A DNA stretch of 64,000 bases. Origin: a virus. The stretch spans positions 62,001 to 126,000 of the IMG/VR virus record IMGVR_UViG_3300034190_003093, one strand, 5' to 3'. Made by a program: the position numbers and the translations under genes. Below the pieces are notes generated by a model, which ran no database searches, had not been told where the DNA came from, and saw nothing but the letters and a program-made list of their open reading frames with translations. How positions within the stretch are numbered: the stretch's first letter is position 1; each line of letters begins with the position of its first letter. Shown here one piece after another: positions 34,235-42,538 of the stretch.

Positions 34235-35761
34235 ATGAAAATATTTTCTATAGCAGTAAATCACCACGATCACAATACATACAACGGTCTGGTTCATAAC
34301 CAAATAGAACGGCACACCAGAGTAAAGCATAATCTTAATCCGGATTTCTTGCGTGACCCTGTGCCCTGTAGGGATTTTTTCGACGACCATTTCTTGCCTA
34401 ACTATAATAAAGAGCAAGTATTTGCATTTACTATTTCTAATTTAGGACATGAATATGTTGAAGACTTAGTAGAAGAGACCTTACCGGACACAGATTTTTT
34501 AAAGTTTAAGCCAAACAATCTATGGGATAGATTACACACAGATAGTTATTACTATATCGACCATCACCAAAGTCATGCTGCTTATGCATTTCTAAATTCA
34601 GGCTTTAAAGAAAGTGATGTACTAGCGATTGACGACAAGGGTTATAATTTTAATTGTATCTTTATTAATAAACACGGTACAATCACCGACTTGACCAAGG
34701 AACTGTCAATTGGCGGGTGTTGGAACACATTAGCACAGAATCTTGGATTTGAATTCCTCCAAGCCGGCAAGGTTATGGGCTTGGTAGGATTTGGAAAATA
34801 TAACGATGAAGTTTACACAATGATTCATCGTTATTTAGAAAATCCCAATCAACGACTCCCTGACGGTGCACATGATATTATACAGCGTGTTGCTAAAGAG
34901 GATGTAGCATTTACGCTACAACAAGTTACATTTGAACTTGTTACAAAACACGTATATCCTCTTAAAACATCAGACAATTTATGCATTGCAGGCGGAGTTG
35001 CATACAACGGTTATATGAATGAAGAGTTTACAAAGCATTACACAAATGTACATGTGCCGCCGGCTCCTGGTGACGAAGGCCAGGCATTAGGCGTTTACAT
35101 GCATGCTGATTACATTTTAAATGGTAACACACATATTCCTACAGTGTATGCAGGAGAAGACTACATTGTAGATACTGCTATATTCAACGGATTGTACTAT
35201 CAACAAAAATCAATGGAAGAAGTATACACTGAAGTTGCCGCTGCTATTGCCGATGGTGCAATAGTTGGATGGTATCAGGGTGCTAGCGAAAGCGGGCACA
35301 GAGCGTTAGGCAATCGGAGTATACTTGCAGATCCACGCAAGCCAGATATTAAAGATATTATCAACAGTAAAATTAAACTGCGTGAAGACTTCAGACCATT
35401 TGCGCCAAGTGTATTGTATGAACATTATCAAGATTATTTTGATACCAACCAGCCTAGTCCGTACATGAGCCGTATCATGCCAGTTACAAGTAATACTATT
35501 CCTGGTGTAACACATGTAGACGGCACAGCACGTATACAGACTGTACAGCGCGAGTTTAATTCTTGCTACTACGACTTAATAAATGCATTCTATACCCTAA
35601 CGGGAGTTCCTATGTTGCTCAACACCAGCTTCAACTGCCAGGAGCCTATTGTAGAAACACCCGAGGATGCAGTTGCCACATTTAAGAAATGCGGTCTTGA
35701 TGTATTAATAATTAACAATTATGTAATCAGGAAAGAAGATGGCAAAAAAGTACATATTTGA
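34235..35761 (+). CDS. NodU/CmcH/TobZ-family O-carbamoyltransferase
   Basis: A 508-residue protein (start 34235). The N-terminal Kae1-like domain has DHHQSHAAYAF and the IAGGVAYNGYMN region; the C-terminal YrdC-like domain has YQGASESGHRALGNRSILADPR, the carbamoyladenylate-binding motif, then FRPFAPSVL and LLNTSFN. It transfers carbamoyl from carbamoyl phosphate to a hydroxyl of a sugar or antibiotic. It precedes the phosphomannomutase-like gene, overlapping by 23 nt. Confidence 0.9.
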   Translation: MKIFSIAVNHHDHNTYNGLVHNQIERHTRVKHNLNPDFLRDPVPCRDFFDDHFLPNYNKEQVFAFTISNLGHEYVEDLVEETLPDTDFLKFKPNNLWDRLHTDSYYYIDHHQSHAAYAFLNSGFKESDVLAIDDKGYNFNCIFINKHGTITDLTKELSIGGCWNTLAQNLGFEFLQAGKVMGLVGFGKYNDEVYTMIHRYLENPNQRLPDGAHDIIQRVAKEDVAFTLQQVTFELVTKHVYPLKTSDNLCIAGGVAYNGYMNEEFTKHYTNVHVPPAPGDEGQALGVYMHADYILNGNTHIPTVYAGEDYIVDTAIFNGLYYQQKSMEEVYTEVAAAIADGAIVGWYQGASESGHRALGNRSILADPRKPDIKDIINSKIKLREDFRPFAPSVLYEHYQDYFDTNQPSPYMSRIMPVTSNTIPGVTHVDGTARIQTVQREFNSCYYDLINAFYTLTGVPMLLNTSFNCQEPIVETPEDAVATFKKCGLDVLIINNYVIRKEDGKKVHI

Positions 35762-36455
35762 TGTAGACGGTACACTTACTGATAGCAGGCAGCACATGGA
35801 CAAACAATTTGCTGTGTGGTTTAGCAAGTTTTGTGAAAACAATCTTGTGTATCTTGTCACTGGGAGCGACAAACCTAAAACTGTCGAACAAATTGGCGAG
35901 TACATTTACCACAAATGTCAGCGTGTTTACCAATGTTCTGGTAGTGATGTGTGGCAAGGCGATAAAAATGTTCGTACTAGTAATTGGAGGTTACCCGATC
36001 TTGCCAGGTATTTCTTAGACAGTTGTGAGTACGAAAGTAAATTTCCAGTACGCACTGGCAATCACATCGAAGAACGATCTGGTATGGTAAACTTTAGTGT
36101 AGTAGGTCGTAACGCTAGTTTAACCGAACGTGCATTATACGTTACATGGGATAAAGCACAACGTGAACGTGCTAGGATTGTTAAATCATTTAACTTAATG
36201 TTTCCAGAGTTACTTGCTACATCGGGTGGGGAAACAGGATTAGATATTGCACCAAAAGGCAATAACAAAAGTCAGATATTAGTTGATTTTGCCGACACTG
36301 ACGAACTACATTTTTTTGGTGATGCGATTTTCTCCGGCGGCAATGACGCCCCTTTAGCAGATGCAATAGCTGAACAAAACAGAGGCAAATCATACAAAGT
36401 TGCTGACTGGAACGACACTTTTAGAATTTTAACCGAACAAGTAGATACAGTATAA
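35739..36455 (+). CDS. HAD-type phosphomannomutase-like phosphotransferase
   Basis: A 238-residue protein. The HAD nucleophile motif is YIFDVDGTLTDSR, and TGNHIEERSGMVNFSVVGRNA is typical of eukaryotic-type PMM (alpha-PMM; HAD IIB). HFFGDAIFSGGNDAPL contains the GD motif. It would interconvert mannose 6-phosphate and 1-phosphate, feeding NDP-sugar synthesis. It overlaps the carbamoyltransferase by 23 nt. Confidence 0.82.
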   Translation: MAKKYIFDVDGTLTDSRQHMDKQFAVWFSKFCENNLVYLVTGSDKPKTVEQIGEYIYHKCQRVYQCSGSDVWQGDKNVRTSNWRLPDLARYFLDSCEYESKFPVRTGNHIEERSGMVNFSVVGRNASLTERALYVTWDKAQRERARIVKSFNLMFPELLATSGGETGLDIAPKGNNKSQILVDFADTDELHFFGDAIFSGGNDAPLADAIAEQNRGKSYKVADWNDTFRILTEQVDTV

Positions 36456-36467
36456 CTAATACTACAA

Positions 36468-36542
36468 GCGGGTGTAGCTCAGTGGTAGAGCTCTTCGTTG
36501 CCAACGAAGTTGTCGTGAGTTCGAATCTCATCACCCGCTCCA
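36468..36542 (+). tRNA. tRNA-Gly (anticodon GCC)
   Basis: Acceptor GCGGGTG/CACCCGC, anticodon loop TTGCCAA with GCC, T-loop TTCGAAT, encoded CCA at 36540-36542. Reads GGC and GGU. Confidence 0.95.
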
Positions 36543-36567
36543 ACACATGTGCAGGACGAAGAACGAT

Positions 36568-37107
36568 ATGAATAACCGATCATTGATTTTTTCACATAGC
36601 ATACCAATCGAAGTATATCATGAGAACACAGATGTTTTAATCAAAGTAAGCATTAATGATTCAGTGATGTTTGAAAAAGTATACTCGCCAGGCGTGGTGC
36701 ACAGCGAAACAATAAGATTTTACAACGAGTATGTTGAGTCTGAGCAAAACACAATCTGTTTTGAATTTTCAGGAAATGTAGAAGCACAGCACAAATATTT
36801 AAAAATAAATTCAATTTTGATCAACAATGCTTGGTTGAATTTTTATAATGCAGATTATAGACCTATACTAAACCAAGAATGGTGGAATGAGTTAACCGAA
36901 GACGAGCAGGAACATTATTTAGATATTATATATGGCATCAATGGAAATACGTTTGGATGGTTTGGTCAAATAATTTTTAAATTTGCAGCAGGATACGATT
37001 GGAAAAGTAAATTTGACAAAGAATCACCTATATCAAAAATACTTAGCAGCAAAGAAGACTGGGTATTCCTTGACGAGAATGCAAACAACCCTTGGGAAAA
37101 AAGATGA
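36568..37107 (+). CDS. Beta-sandwich phage protein, carbohydrate-binding-like paralog
   Basis: A 179-residue protein read from ATG 36568 (AGGACGAA upstream). Strands SIPIEVYHENTDVLIKVSIND and FSGNVEAQHKYLKINSIL match the paralogs at 33598 and 38808, followed by a helical insert (WWNELTEDEQEHYLDIIYG) and a GNTFGWFGQIIFKF strand. It overlaps the amidinotransferase start by four bases, so both may act on the same sugar. Confidence 0.5.
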   Translation: MNNRSLIFSHSIPIEVYHENTDVLIKVSINDSVMFEKVYSPGVVHSETIRFYNEYVESEQNTICFEFSGNVEAQHKYLKINSILINNAWLNFYNADYRPILNQEWWNELTEDEQEHYLDIIYGINGNTFGWFGQIIFKFAAGYDWKSKFDKESPISKILSSKEDWVFLDENANNPWEKR

Positions 37108-38120
37108 CAATAAACTCGTTTAATACATTTGACACAGTTAAAGAAATAATGTTAGGTGATGTTGATCACAATGTGATAGATTTTTGCGATGCTGCACAAC
37201 GCCCAAGACTTACTCATATTTTTAACAAAACAAAAAAAGAACTCAATCAGATACAAAAAATCCTTGAATCAAGGAATATTAAAGTTCATCGCCCGGTTAG
37301 TATTAACAACACACAAGTTTGCACTCCTTATTGGGATAGCATGGGAACAAAAATACCATTAACCCCGAGAGATGTGTTTTTAGTTATGGGCAACGACATT
37401 ATTGAGTCAGCTAGTTGGCAAAAAGAAAGAACGTTTGAAACTTACTACTGGAGAGATTTGCTAATTGAAAAACTCCAAAGCGGCGCACGTTGGCTTAACA
37501 TGCCGTTGCCCAGACATGATTACAAAAACATAGAAGTTGACTATGACGACATTGTAGTAGAACAAGATCCGATATTAGACGGTGCTGCAATTTTAAGGTA
37601 CGGAAAAGACATATTTGTTAGCGGGTGCGGAAGCCATAATGAACTAGGGCGCCAATGGCTACAAGCAATGTACCCAGACTATCGATATCATCAGTTGGAT
37701 AAAAATGTTTTTAGTGGGCATTTGGATAGTCATTTGTCTATACTGAGACCAGGGCTGTTGCTCACTTATCATAGCAAAGAAAGCTTGCCAGAATACTTTA
37801 GAAATTGGGATATCATTCATGTTAATCCCGATCATGATAAATCGTTGAGTCTACCTCAGACTTTAGTAGACGATAAAATTCAAGACGATGACTTTGCTAA
37901 CACGGTTCTAGCAGTTAATACATTAAGCCTTGACACTAACACTGTTATGATGTACAGCCATTACAAAAACAATCAATACCTACTAGATCAGTTTAACAAG
38001 TATCAAATTGAAGTAATTTTTGTTGATTTTACATATTCTCATTTTTTCAACCAAGGCATGACCTGCCTAACAAATGAGTTGAATAGAGACACTGATGGGT
38101 GTATCGATTATTTAGGTTGA
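37104..38120 (+). CDS. Amidinotransferase (glycine / inosamine-phosphate amidinotransferase family)
   Basis: A 338-residue protein beginning at the ATG at 37104. TPRDVFLVMGNDIIES is the N-terminal family motif. DGAAILRYGKDIFV (Asp), SGHLDSHLSILRPG (His) and GMTCLTNEL (Cys nucleophile) align with the Asp-His-Cys triad of glycine amidinotransferase and StrB1. It should transfer an amidino group from arginine to an amine, making a guanidino compound. It is rare in phages. A second family member is at 63080. Confidence 0.85.
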   Translation: MTINSFNTFDTVKEIMLGDVDHNVIDFCDAAQRPRLTHIFNKTKKELNQIQKILESRNIKVHRPVSINNTQVCTPYWDSMGTKIPLTPRDVFLVMGNDIIESASWQKERTFETYYWRDLLIEKLQSGARWLNMPLPRHDYKNIEVDYDDIVVEQDPILDGAAILRYGKDIFVSGCGSHNELGRQWLQAMYPDYRYHQLDKNVFSGHLDSHLSILRPGLLLTYHSKESLPEYFRNWDIIHVNPDHDKSLSLPQTLVDDKIQDDDFANTVLAVNTLSLDTNTVMMYSHYKNNQYLLDQFNKYQIEVIFVDFTYSHFFNQGMTCLTNELNRDTDGCIDYLG

Positions 38121-38145
38121 CAACAGTAACACTATATCATATACT
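38117..38145 (+). promoter_or_regulatory. Host-type promoter for tRNA-Arg
   Basis: TTGACA (38117-38122), 17-nt spacer, TATACT (38140-38145), overlapping the end of the amidinotransferase gene. Confidence 0.8.
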
Positions 38146-38158
38146 ATTATTATAACAT

Positions 38159-38235
38159 GGTCTCTTAGCTCAGCTGGATAGAGCAAGTGCCTTCTAAGCA
38201 CTAGGTCGCAGGTTCGAATCCTGCAGAGATCGCCA
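38159..38235 (+). tRNA. tRNA-Arg (anticodon TCT)
   Basis: Acceptor GGTCTCT/AGAGATC, anticodon loop CTTCTAA with TCT, T-loop TTCGAAT, encoded CCA at 38233-38235. Reads AGA and AGG. Confidence 0.95.
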
Positions 38236-38254
38236 ATTTAGGACGCAAGTAAAA

Positions 38255-38485
38255 ATGTTCACAGTCGAAGAAGAGTTTGACGAAACCGTTGTTACAGTAC
38301 TGGACTCACAAGGTGAGTTTCAAGATGTAAAAATGTATTTTGGAGAGGAATCAGTGTTAATTACACAAGCCATTAATGACGATGATGTGTGGGTATCAGT
38401 GATTGAAATGTCGGACAGGCAGTGGGAAAAATTAATACTTGCATATAGTAGCACCGAAGGAACATATAAAACAATTCCGGAATAA
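38255..38485 (+). CDS. Small conserved phage protein
   Basis: A 76-residue acidic protein (MFTVEEEFDETVVTVLDSQG). I recall homologs in T4-like marine phages near tRNAs. No motif of known function. It is probably transcribed with the tRNA-Arg promoter. Confidence 0.55.
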   Translation: MFTVEEEFDETVVTVLDSQGEFQDVKMYFGEESVLITQAINDDDVWVSVIEMSDRQWEKLILAYSSTEGTYKTIPE

Positions 38486-38520
38486 GTTATGTATTGTAGA
38501 GTTTTTTTAACCGAGCAGGA

Positions 38521-38548
38521 TTGACACTATAAGTAGATAGTATATAAT
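38521..38548 (+). promoter_or_regulatory. Host-type promoter for tRNA-Leu
   Basis: TTGACA (38521-38526), 16-nt spacer, TATAAT (38543-38548), ten bases before tRNA-Leu. Confidence 0.8.
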
Positions 38549-38557
38549 GTAATACAT

Positions 38558-38641
<84 letters not shown>

Positions 38642-38807
38642 ATAGTGTAGCGACTTAATACGCTCGTATAAGCCCACGGTTAGCTTACACATATAGGGTT
38701 TTGTTCCTCTTGTAAAACAATTGAGCAAATGGTGCCCAGAGTGTCCTGAGCAAGACACAAAACTGCTATCCTTTACTAATAGGATTAATGCACAGCGGGA
38801 GTTAATT
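38642..38807 (+). other. Intergenic, no gene seen
   Basis: 166 bp with no supportable frame. Two short stem-loops are visible (GTGTC/GACAC near 38742-38759, ATCCT/AGGAT near 38768-38785). They may be processing or terminator-like structures. Confidence 0.4.
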
Positions 38808-39230
38808 ATGAAGGTTGAATTAGAATTTATAGGATCAGTTGCTGGCGGCGATCCTAAAATCAGCGTTTCTAATAGACACAACAACACTACAGAATATGAT
38901 TCAGTACAAGACGGAAAGTTTACAGTAACAACTGAGATTGATTTTTCGCCAATTGATCAATTGAGAATACAATTTTTTGACAAAGTACACATACCCGATT
39001 CTGAAAAAGACACATTTGTGGAACTTGTAAAAGTAGTAATAGACGACATAAATCTACAACATCATTTTTACAAAGGAAAGTACTTTCCTTGCTATGATGA
39101 AAATTTTTATAGAGAATTTTTGCCACCTGATTACTATCAGCCTTGCAGCGTGTTTTATCACAATGGTACATTTGAATTAGATATCAAAACACCAATTTGG
39201 AAGTTTTTAATGGACGGTTACGATGCATAA
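38808..39230 (+). CDS. Beta-sandwich phage protein, carbohydrate-binding-like paralog
   Basis: A 140-residue protein starting MKVELEFIGSVAGGDPKI at 38808 (GGGAG upstream). KVVIDDINLQHHFYKGKYFPCYDE and the C-terminal VFYHNGTFELDIKTPIWKFLM correspond to a recurrent marine-phage family that I remember as hypothetical. It overlaps the oxygenase start by eight bases. Confidence 0.55.
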   Translation: MKVELEFIGSVAGGDPKISVSNRHNNTTEYDSVQDGKFTVTTEIDFSPIDQLRIQFFDKVHIPDSEKDTFVELVKVVIDDINLQHHFYKGKYFPCYDENFYREFLPPDYYQPCSVFYHNGTFELDIKTPIWKFLMDGYDA

Positions 39231-39945
39231 ATTCCCTAAACTAATCGAAGAACTAAGCAATAATAACCAGTTTGATCTTGACCATTATCTAGACAGCGGA
39301 GTACCTTGGACCAAGTTAAACATTGATGTCCCGGAGTTTGATCAAAATGTATTTGACCAAGCAGTAGAACAAAGCACCAACTGGAGACAGCAATGGCTGT
39401 TTACCAATGACAACGAACACATTGAGGTTGACTATCAAATCAAAGAATGGAACGGTCAAGTTTTGTTTGGCCCGGCAGACTGGGATGCATGGGTAAAATT
39501 TGCAGCAGACAAACAGAAAGCAAATGACGAAGACCGGCTGTGTATGTTACACCGCAATGACTTTAAATTTGAATGGCGACTAAATGTTGATCACCCTATT
39601 AGACAGTTTGTTGAGAAGCTTTTTCCAAACCCCCAGGATATCAACATTGTTAACTTTTATGTGTTGCCGCCAGGCGGATATCTTTTCCCTCACGTTGATC
39701 CTACCCAGGGTGCCCGTGCATTAAATAAAATTTACATTCCTCTAAAATGGAGTGAAGGCAATGAATTTGGTTTTTATAAATGGGGAAATCTTCCAATTGT
39801 TGAACGCAATGCATACTTGATTAATAACTATAGATATGCCCATTGGGTATTAAACAGAAGCAACGAGCCTAGAGTGGTATTAGATATTGGTGCTAACTTG
39901 CACACTATTAAAGATCTAATCGAGGACAGTTTTAAACAGGCATAA
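39223..39945 (+). CDS. Aspartyl/asparaginyl-beta-hydroxylase-like 2-oxoglutarate oxygenase
   Basis: A 240-residue protein. The jelly-roll core is INIVNFYVLPPGGYLFPHVDPTQ, with the iron HxD; the second His is in RYAHWVLNRSNEPRVVLD, where Arg binds 2-oxoglutarate. The N-terminal part is unusual. It likely hydroxylates a protein or small molecule, perhaps the product of neighbouring sugar enzymes. Confidence 0.7.
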   Translation: MHKFPKLIEELSNNNQFDLDHYLDSGVPWTKLNIDVPEFDQNVFDQAVEQSTNWRQQWLFTNDNEHIEVDYQIKEWNGQVLFGPADWDAWVKFAADKQKANDEDRLCMLHRNDFKFEWRLNVDHPIRQFVEKLFPNPQDINIVNFYVLPPGGYLFPHVDPTQGARALNKIYIPLKWSEGNEFGFYKWGNLPIVERNAYLINNYRYAHWVLNRSNEPRVVLDIGANLHTIKDLIEDSFKQA

Positions 39946-39955
39946 TTTATTTAAT

Positions 39956-40384
39956 ATGAAAATTTTAATTTTTGGATTGCCAGGTAGTGGCAAGACTACA
40001 TTAGCAAAACCATTTGCAGATTTAATTGGTGGTGTGCATATCAATGCAGATGCAGTGCGTAAACATTACAACGATTGGGATTTTACACCAATAGGGCGTA
40101 TGCGTCAAGCAGTACGTATGCGACACTTGGCAGATGGTGTTGTTATGGCAGGCAAAATTGCTGTGGCAGACTTTGTTTGTCCTACTCGCAGGTTTCGATT
40201 AGAGTTTGATGCAGACTTTACAGTTTGGATGGATACCATCAAAGAGAGTCGATTTGACGATACAAATAAAATGTTCGAAGAACCACTGGAATGTGACTAT
40301 CATGTAAGTAAATGGTTCACTGACACTCCAACAGTGTTAACTAACGTTATTGCACGATGGAGGATAAAGAATGAGCTTGACTAG
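39956..40384 (+). CDS. P-loop kinase, adenylylsulfate-kinase-like
   Basis: A 142-residue protein. Walker A is MKILIFGLPGSGKTTLAKPF and the lid region is INADAVRKHYNDWDFTPIGR, the pattern of CysC-like kinases; LADGVVMAGKIAVADFVCP follows. APS kinases use N-A-D and R-x-x; length is slightly short (about 175). It could phosphorylate APS or a sugar/metabolite. It overlaps the next gene by 14 nt. Confidence 0.65.
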   Translation: MKILIFGLPGSGKTTLAKPFADLIGGVHINADAVRKHYNDWDFTPIGRMRQAVRMRHLADGVVMAGKIAVADFVCPTRRFRLEFDADFTVWMDTIKESRFDDTNKMFEEPLECDYHVSKWFTDTPTVLTNVIARWRIKNELD

Positions 40385-40550
40385 AACTTTACAAGACGGT
40401 ACAGAAGTACCCGCTATTGATGTAGCTGTTGAACTTAACGTAATTACCAAGTGCCCAAGTAAGTGGCGACTAATTGACGACGAAACGGGTGTAGAATACA
40501 GAGGGCGTTTACCGTTGGATGGCGAATTACATTGGAAAAGAATAAAATAA
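40371..40550 (+). CDS. Small unknown protein
   Basis: A 59-residue frame with a strong Shine-Dalgarno (GGAGGA) and ending at the base before the tRNA-like element. MSLTRTLQDGTEVPAID and TKCPSKWRLIDDETG are visible. A DNA/RNA-binding or modification role cannot be told. Confidence 0.5.
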   Translation: MSLTRTLQDGTEVPAIDVAVELNVITKCPSKWRLIDDETGVEYRGRLPLDGELHWKRIK

Positions 40551-40637
40551 GTCAGTGCAGGTTTGCTAGCAGCATAGACACGACTAGGCGTCACGAGTCG
40601 CCGCTGTGGCAGGGTTCGATTCCCTGGCTTGACTCCA
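40551..40637 (+). tRNA. tRNA-like element with T-arm and CCA, non-canonical body
   Basis: The 3' end is tRNA-like: T-arm CAGGG-TTCGATT-CCCTG, then GCTTGAC, discriminator T and CCA at 40635-40637. The 5' GTCAG pairs with TTGAC, but the last two acceptor pairs mismatch, and the D and anticodon arms do not form the normal cloverleaf. CGACT/AGTCG (10-base loop) and CAGC/GCTG stems can be drawn. No anticodon can be assigned. It may be a decayed tRNA or a specialised tRNA-like RNA. Confidence 0.5.
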
Positions 40638-40641
40638 AAAT

Positions 40642-41136
40642 TTATAAATTAGGATTATCACCCATACCCCAAACAGTTACCGCCCAGCGTGTGCCACTGG
40701 TTGGCGGTAGCGCCCTGTGTTCGGCAGTTGACGGAATAATAACTGCTTCGCCTTGCTGTAGATCGAATGTATGATCTCTTGTTTCAAAATGTGCGCCTGG
40801 CGCTGTTTGAAGTGTGCATGTTAGTGTAAGTATTCGAGAGCTAGTTCTTTTATCCACTGATTGGTCTGTGTGCCAGTGATAGTACTGCTCTTTTTCATAT
40901 TTAGAAATTTGGATAGGTTCTTGTATCCAGGATATATTGTAATCCTCGATATCCATCATAAGATTGCGTAACTTTTCAATATCTTTATAATCTATCCAAA
41001 ATATTTTATTATTTCTTATACTAGTATTATATTTCCCCCCGGCAATACCATCACTTTCAGCAAGTTCTTTTGTATCTTTAATAATTTGCTCACATTCTTC
41101 GGGTGTAAACAGTTGGAATGGGGTGTATAGTTTCAC
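40642..41136 (-). CDS. 2-oxoglutarate/Fe(II) oxygenase, prolyl-hydroxylase type
   Basis: A 164-residue protein on the minus strand. YYHWHTDQS has the HxD iron ligand and IPSTAEHRALPPTSGTRWAV the distal His and Arg for 2-oxoglutarate, the PKHD/P4H order. Its 3' end faces the tRNA-like element at four bases. It sits alone on its strand, with a 118 bp divergent gap to 41255. The substrate is unknown. Confidence 0.82.
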   Translation of the reverse strand: MKLYTPFQLFTPEECEQIIKDTKELAESDGIAGGKYNTSIRNNKIFWIDYKDIEKLRNLMMDIEDYNISWIQEPIQISKYEKEQYYHWHTDQSVDKRTSSRILTLTCTLQTAPGAHFETRDHTFDLQQGEAVIIPSTAEHRALPPTSGTRWAVTVWGMGDNPNL

Positions 41137-41254
41137 AGTAAAAATCCTTTGTGCTGTATTTATTATTCAGTATTAAACAGGTATAACTTGTGCAAGTTTA
41201 CGCTAACATTGCGGAACCGTTGTAAATACAAATACAACAAGGAAAGGTCCCACC
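41137..41254 (+). other. Divergent intergenic region
   Basis: 118 bp between divergent genes. The + side has a TGTAAATA octamer at 41221-41228. No clear host-type promoter for the minus gene was found by eye. Confidence 0.4.
41221..41228 (+). promoter_or_regulatory. Late-type promoter octamer
   Basis: TGTAAATA, 26 nt before the ATG at 41255. Confidence 0.45.
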
Positions 41255-41497
41255 ATGTGCAGTCCATATGTACGTAAAGAAGCCAACCGTTTTAATTGGA
41301 TCATCAAAGGCCAATTAATTGACAAGTCCGAATCAGACACAACCATCAAAAAATTATACGATTCATATTTCAAAAGAATTTGGGGTAATCACGAAAATGT
41401 TGTGCACGAGGACGGGTTTGAACGAGCTTACAAATTTAGGCTAAATGAAATACACGAAGAAGAACGTGAAAAAGTTGCAGTGCTAGGCTACGATTAA
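41255..41497 (+). CDS. Small basic/acidic protein of unknown function
   Basis: An 80-residue protein starting MCSPYVRKEANRFNWIIKG, largely helical (SDTTIKKLYDSYFKRIWG, EIHEEEREKVAVLGYD). No family recognised. Good Shine-Dalgarno (AAGGAAAGG). Confidence 0.5.
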   Translation: MCSPYVRKEANRFNWIIKGQLIDKSESDTTIKKLYDSYFKRIWGNHENVVHEDGFERAYKFRLNEIHEEEREKVAVLGYD

Positions 41498-41499
41498 GG

Positions 41500-41528
41500 T
41501 TGACAACATGTCTTTAATATGCTATATT
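41500..41528 (+). promoter_or_regulatory. Host-type promoter for the SWIM protein gene
   Basis: TTGACA (41500-41505), 17-nt spacer, TATATT (41523-41528), the alpha-type CTATATT. Confidence 0.8.
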
Positions 41529-41551
41529 AACGTATAACATAGAGGTGCAAT

Positions 41552-41755
41552 ATGTCAAAGTTTGGTCCAAAAGTTTACACCAGTGAGATCATCAATACTA
41601 AAAAGCATTGGTTGGTTAACACAGTGTGGAATGCTGTTGGCAGCAAAGGTAACATCTATAATATAGAAATGTTGGACAAAGGCTTTACTTGCGATTGTCC
41701 AGCTTTTAAAAAATGCAAGCATATAAAATCTGTAGAAGAAAAGTTATCAGCATGA
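41552..41755 (+). CDS. SWIM zinc-finger protein
   Basis: A 67-residue protein with the SWIM motif FTCDCPAFKKCKHIKSVEEKL (CxC...CxH) near the C-terminus. SWIM domains bind DNA or proteins. The N-terminal strand region (YTSEIINTKKHWLVNTVWNAV) has no assigned family. Its stop overlaps the next ATG. Perhaps a DNA-associated accessory factor. Confidence 0.75.
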   Translation: MSKFGPKVYTSEIINTKKHWLVNTVWNAVGSKGNIYNIEMLDKGFTCDCPAFKKCKHIKSVEEKLSA

Positions 41756-41889
41756 GTACCCAAACGTTCAATGAAGTCAGTACAGCAGATCTGCGTAAAA
41801 TATTCAAAGACAATGGATTAGAGTATCTTATTAAAAAACAAAAAGGCAATGTAGTAAAAGTATGCTTTTTAGTTAATGACGATGAATAA
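41752..41889 (+). CDS. Small unknown protein
   Basis: A 45-residue frame with ATGA overlap. It begins MSTQTFNEVSTADLRKIFKD and ends in VKVCFLVNDDE. Strong coupling to the SWIM gene suggests a partner, but nothing else is known. Confidence 0.45.
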   Translation: MSTQTFNEVSTADLRKIFKDNGLEYLIKKQKGNVVKVCFLVNDDE

Positions 41890-41897
41890 TAATCAGC

Positions 41898-41905
41898 ACT
41901 AAATA
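41898..41905 (+). promoter_or_regulatory. Late-type promoter octamer
   Basis: ACTAAATA, 26 nt before the ATG at 41932, like the other octamers in spacing. Confidence 0.5.
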
Positions 41906-41931
41906 TAGTAATACTATACAAGGAAATAAAA

Positions 41932-42096
41932 ATGAGTATGATTAAAAAACTATCAAGCAAAATTGCCAGTGTTTTTGGAAAAAAAGCACCTGCACCTGCT
42001 AAAAAGAAGCCAGCAGCTAAAAAAGCACCTGCTAAGAAGCCAGTGGCCAAGAAGCCAGCAGCTAAAAAAGCACCTGCTAAGAAGACTAAAAAATAA
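41932..42096 (+). CDS. Histone H1-like basic repeat protein
   Basis: A 54-residue protein: a short N-terminus MSMIKKLSSKIASVFGKK, then a Lys/Ala/Pro repeat (KKAPAKK, KPAAKKAPAKK) like the C-terminal tail of histone H1 and bacterial HctB/AlgP proteins. Strong Shine-Dalgarno (AAGGAAATAAAA). It probably binds nucleic acid, perhaps packaged with or condensing phage DNA. The repeat is encoded by near-identical GCTAAAAAAGCACCT-type units, so it may vary by recombination. Confidence 0.7.
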   Translation: MSMIKKLSSKIASVFGKKAPAPAKKKPAAKKAPAKKPVAKKPAAKKAPAKKTKK

Positions 42097-42112
42097 CAGC
42101 CGGAGTGGCACG

Positions 42113-42529
42113 GTGGATATCCAACATCAACCAATCTTCGATACAGCAAAAATAGAAAAGCTCTACTCTGAAAAAGACAATGTAACAGTAAAGTATGTTT
42201 GCACAAGTGCAACCAACAAAAATGCTACATATGCAGCTGATGTTTATTATCGTGCCACTCCGCATCCTGAATATGGTAATCACTATTTCGGGTTATACAA
42301 AAACCCTCACGCTACTGGAAATGTAATAATTGCTAATGCCGACACCATTGAAGCATTGGCATTTGGCATGATTGAAGCTGATGGTAAATATCATTACAGT
42401 CAGCATCGACATGATTACAAAGTAATTGAAGACAAGATGATTGACGGTGGTCGTGCTTATATCCGTAGTGGTGCGCACGAAGTAGAAGTATTTAAAATAC
42501 AGGATGGAGAGTTTATAACCTCCAAGTAA
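42113..42529 (+). CDS. Conserved phage protein of unknown function
   Basis: A 138-residue protein read from GTG at 42113 with GGAG eight bases upstream. The YYRATPHPEYGNHYFGLYKNP segment and the C-terminal HRHDYKVIEDKMIDGGRAYIR part look conserved among marine phages. Function unknown. Confidence 0.55.
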   Translation: MDIQHQPIFDTAKIEKLYSEKDNVTVKYVCTSATNKNATYAADVYYRATPHPEYGNHYFGLYKNPHATGNVIIANADTIEALAFGMIEADGKYHYSQHRHDYKVIEDKMIDGGRAYIRSGAHEVEVFKIQDGEFITSK

Positions 42530-42538
42530 TCGTATAAC

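Noticed and set aside
40551-40637. An ordinary tRNA
   Set aside because: The acceptor has two mismatches, the anticodon arm does not form, and no anticodon can be named; listed as tRNA-like.
41963-42529. 188-residue frame starting at 41963
   Set aside because: The first part is the shifted frame of the H1-like gene; the GTG at 42113 has the ribosome site and the conserved protein begins there.
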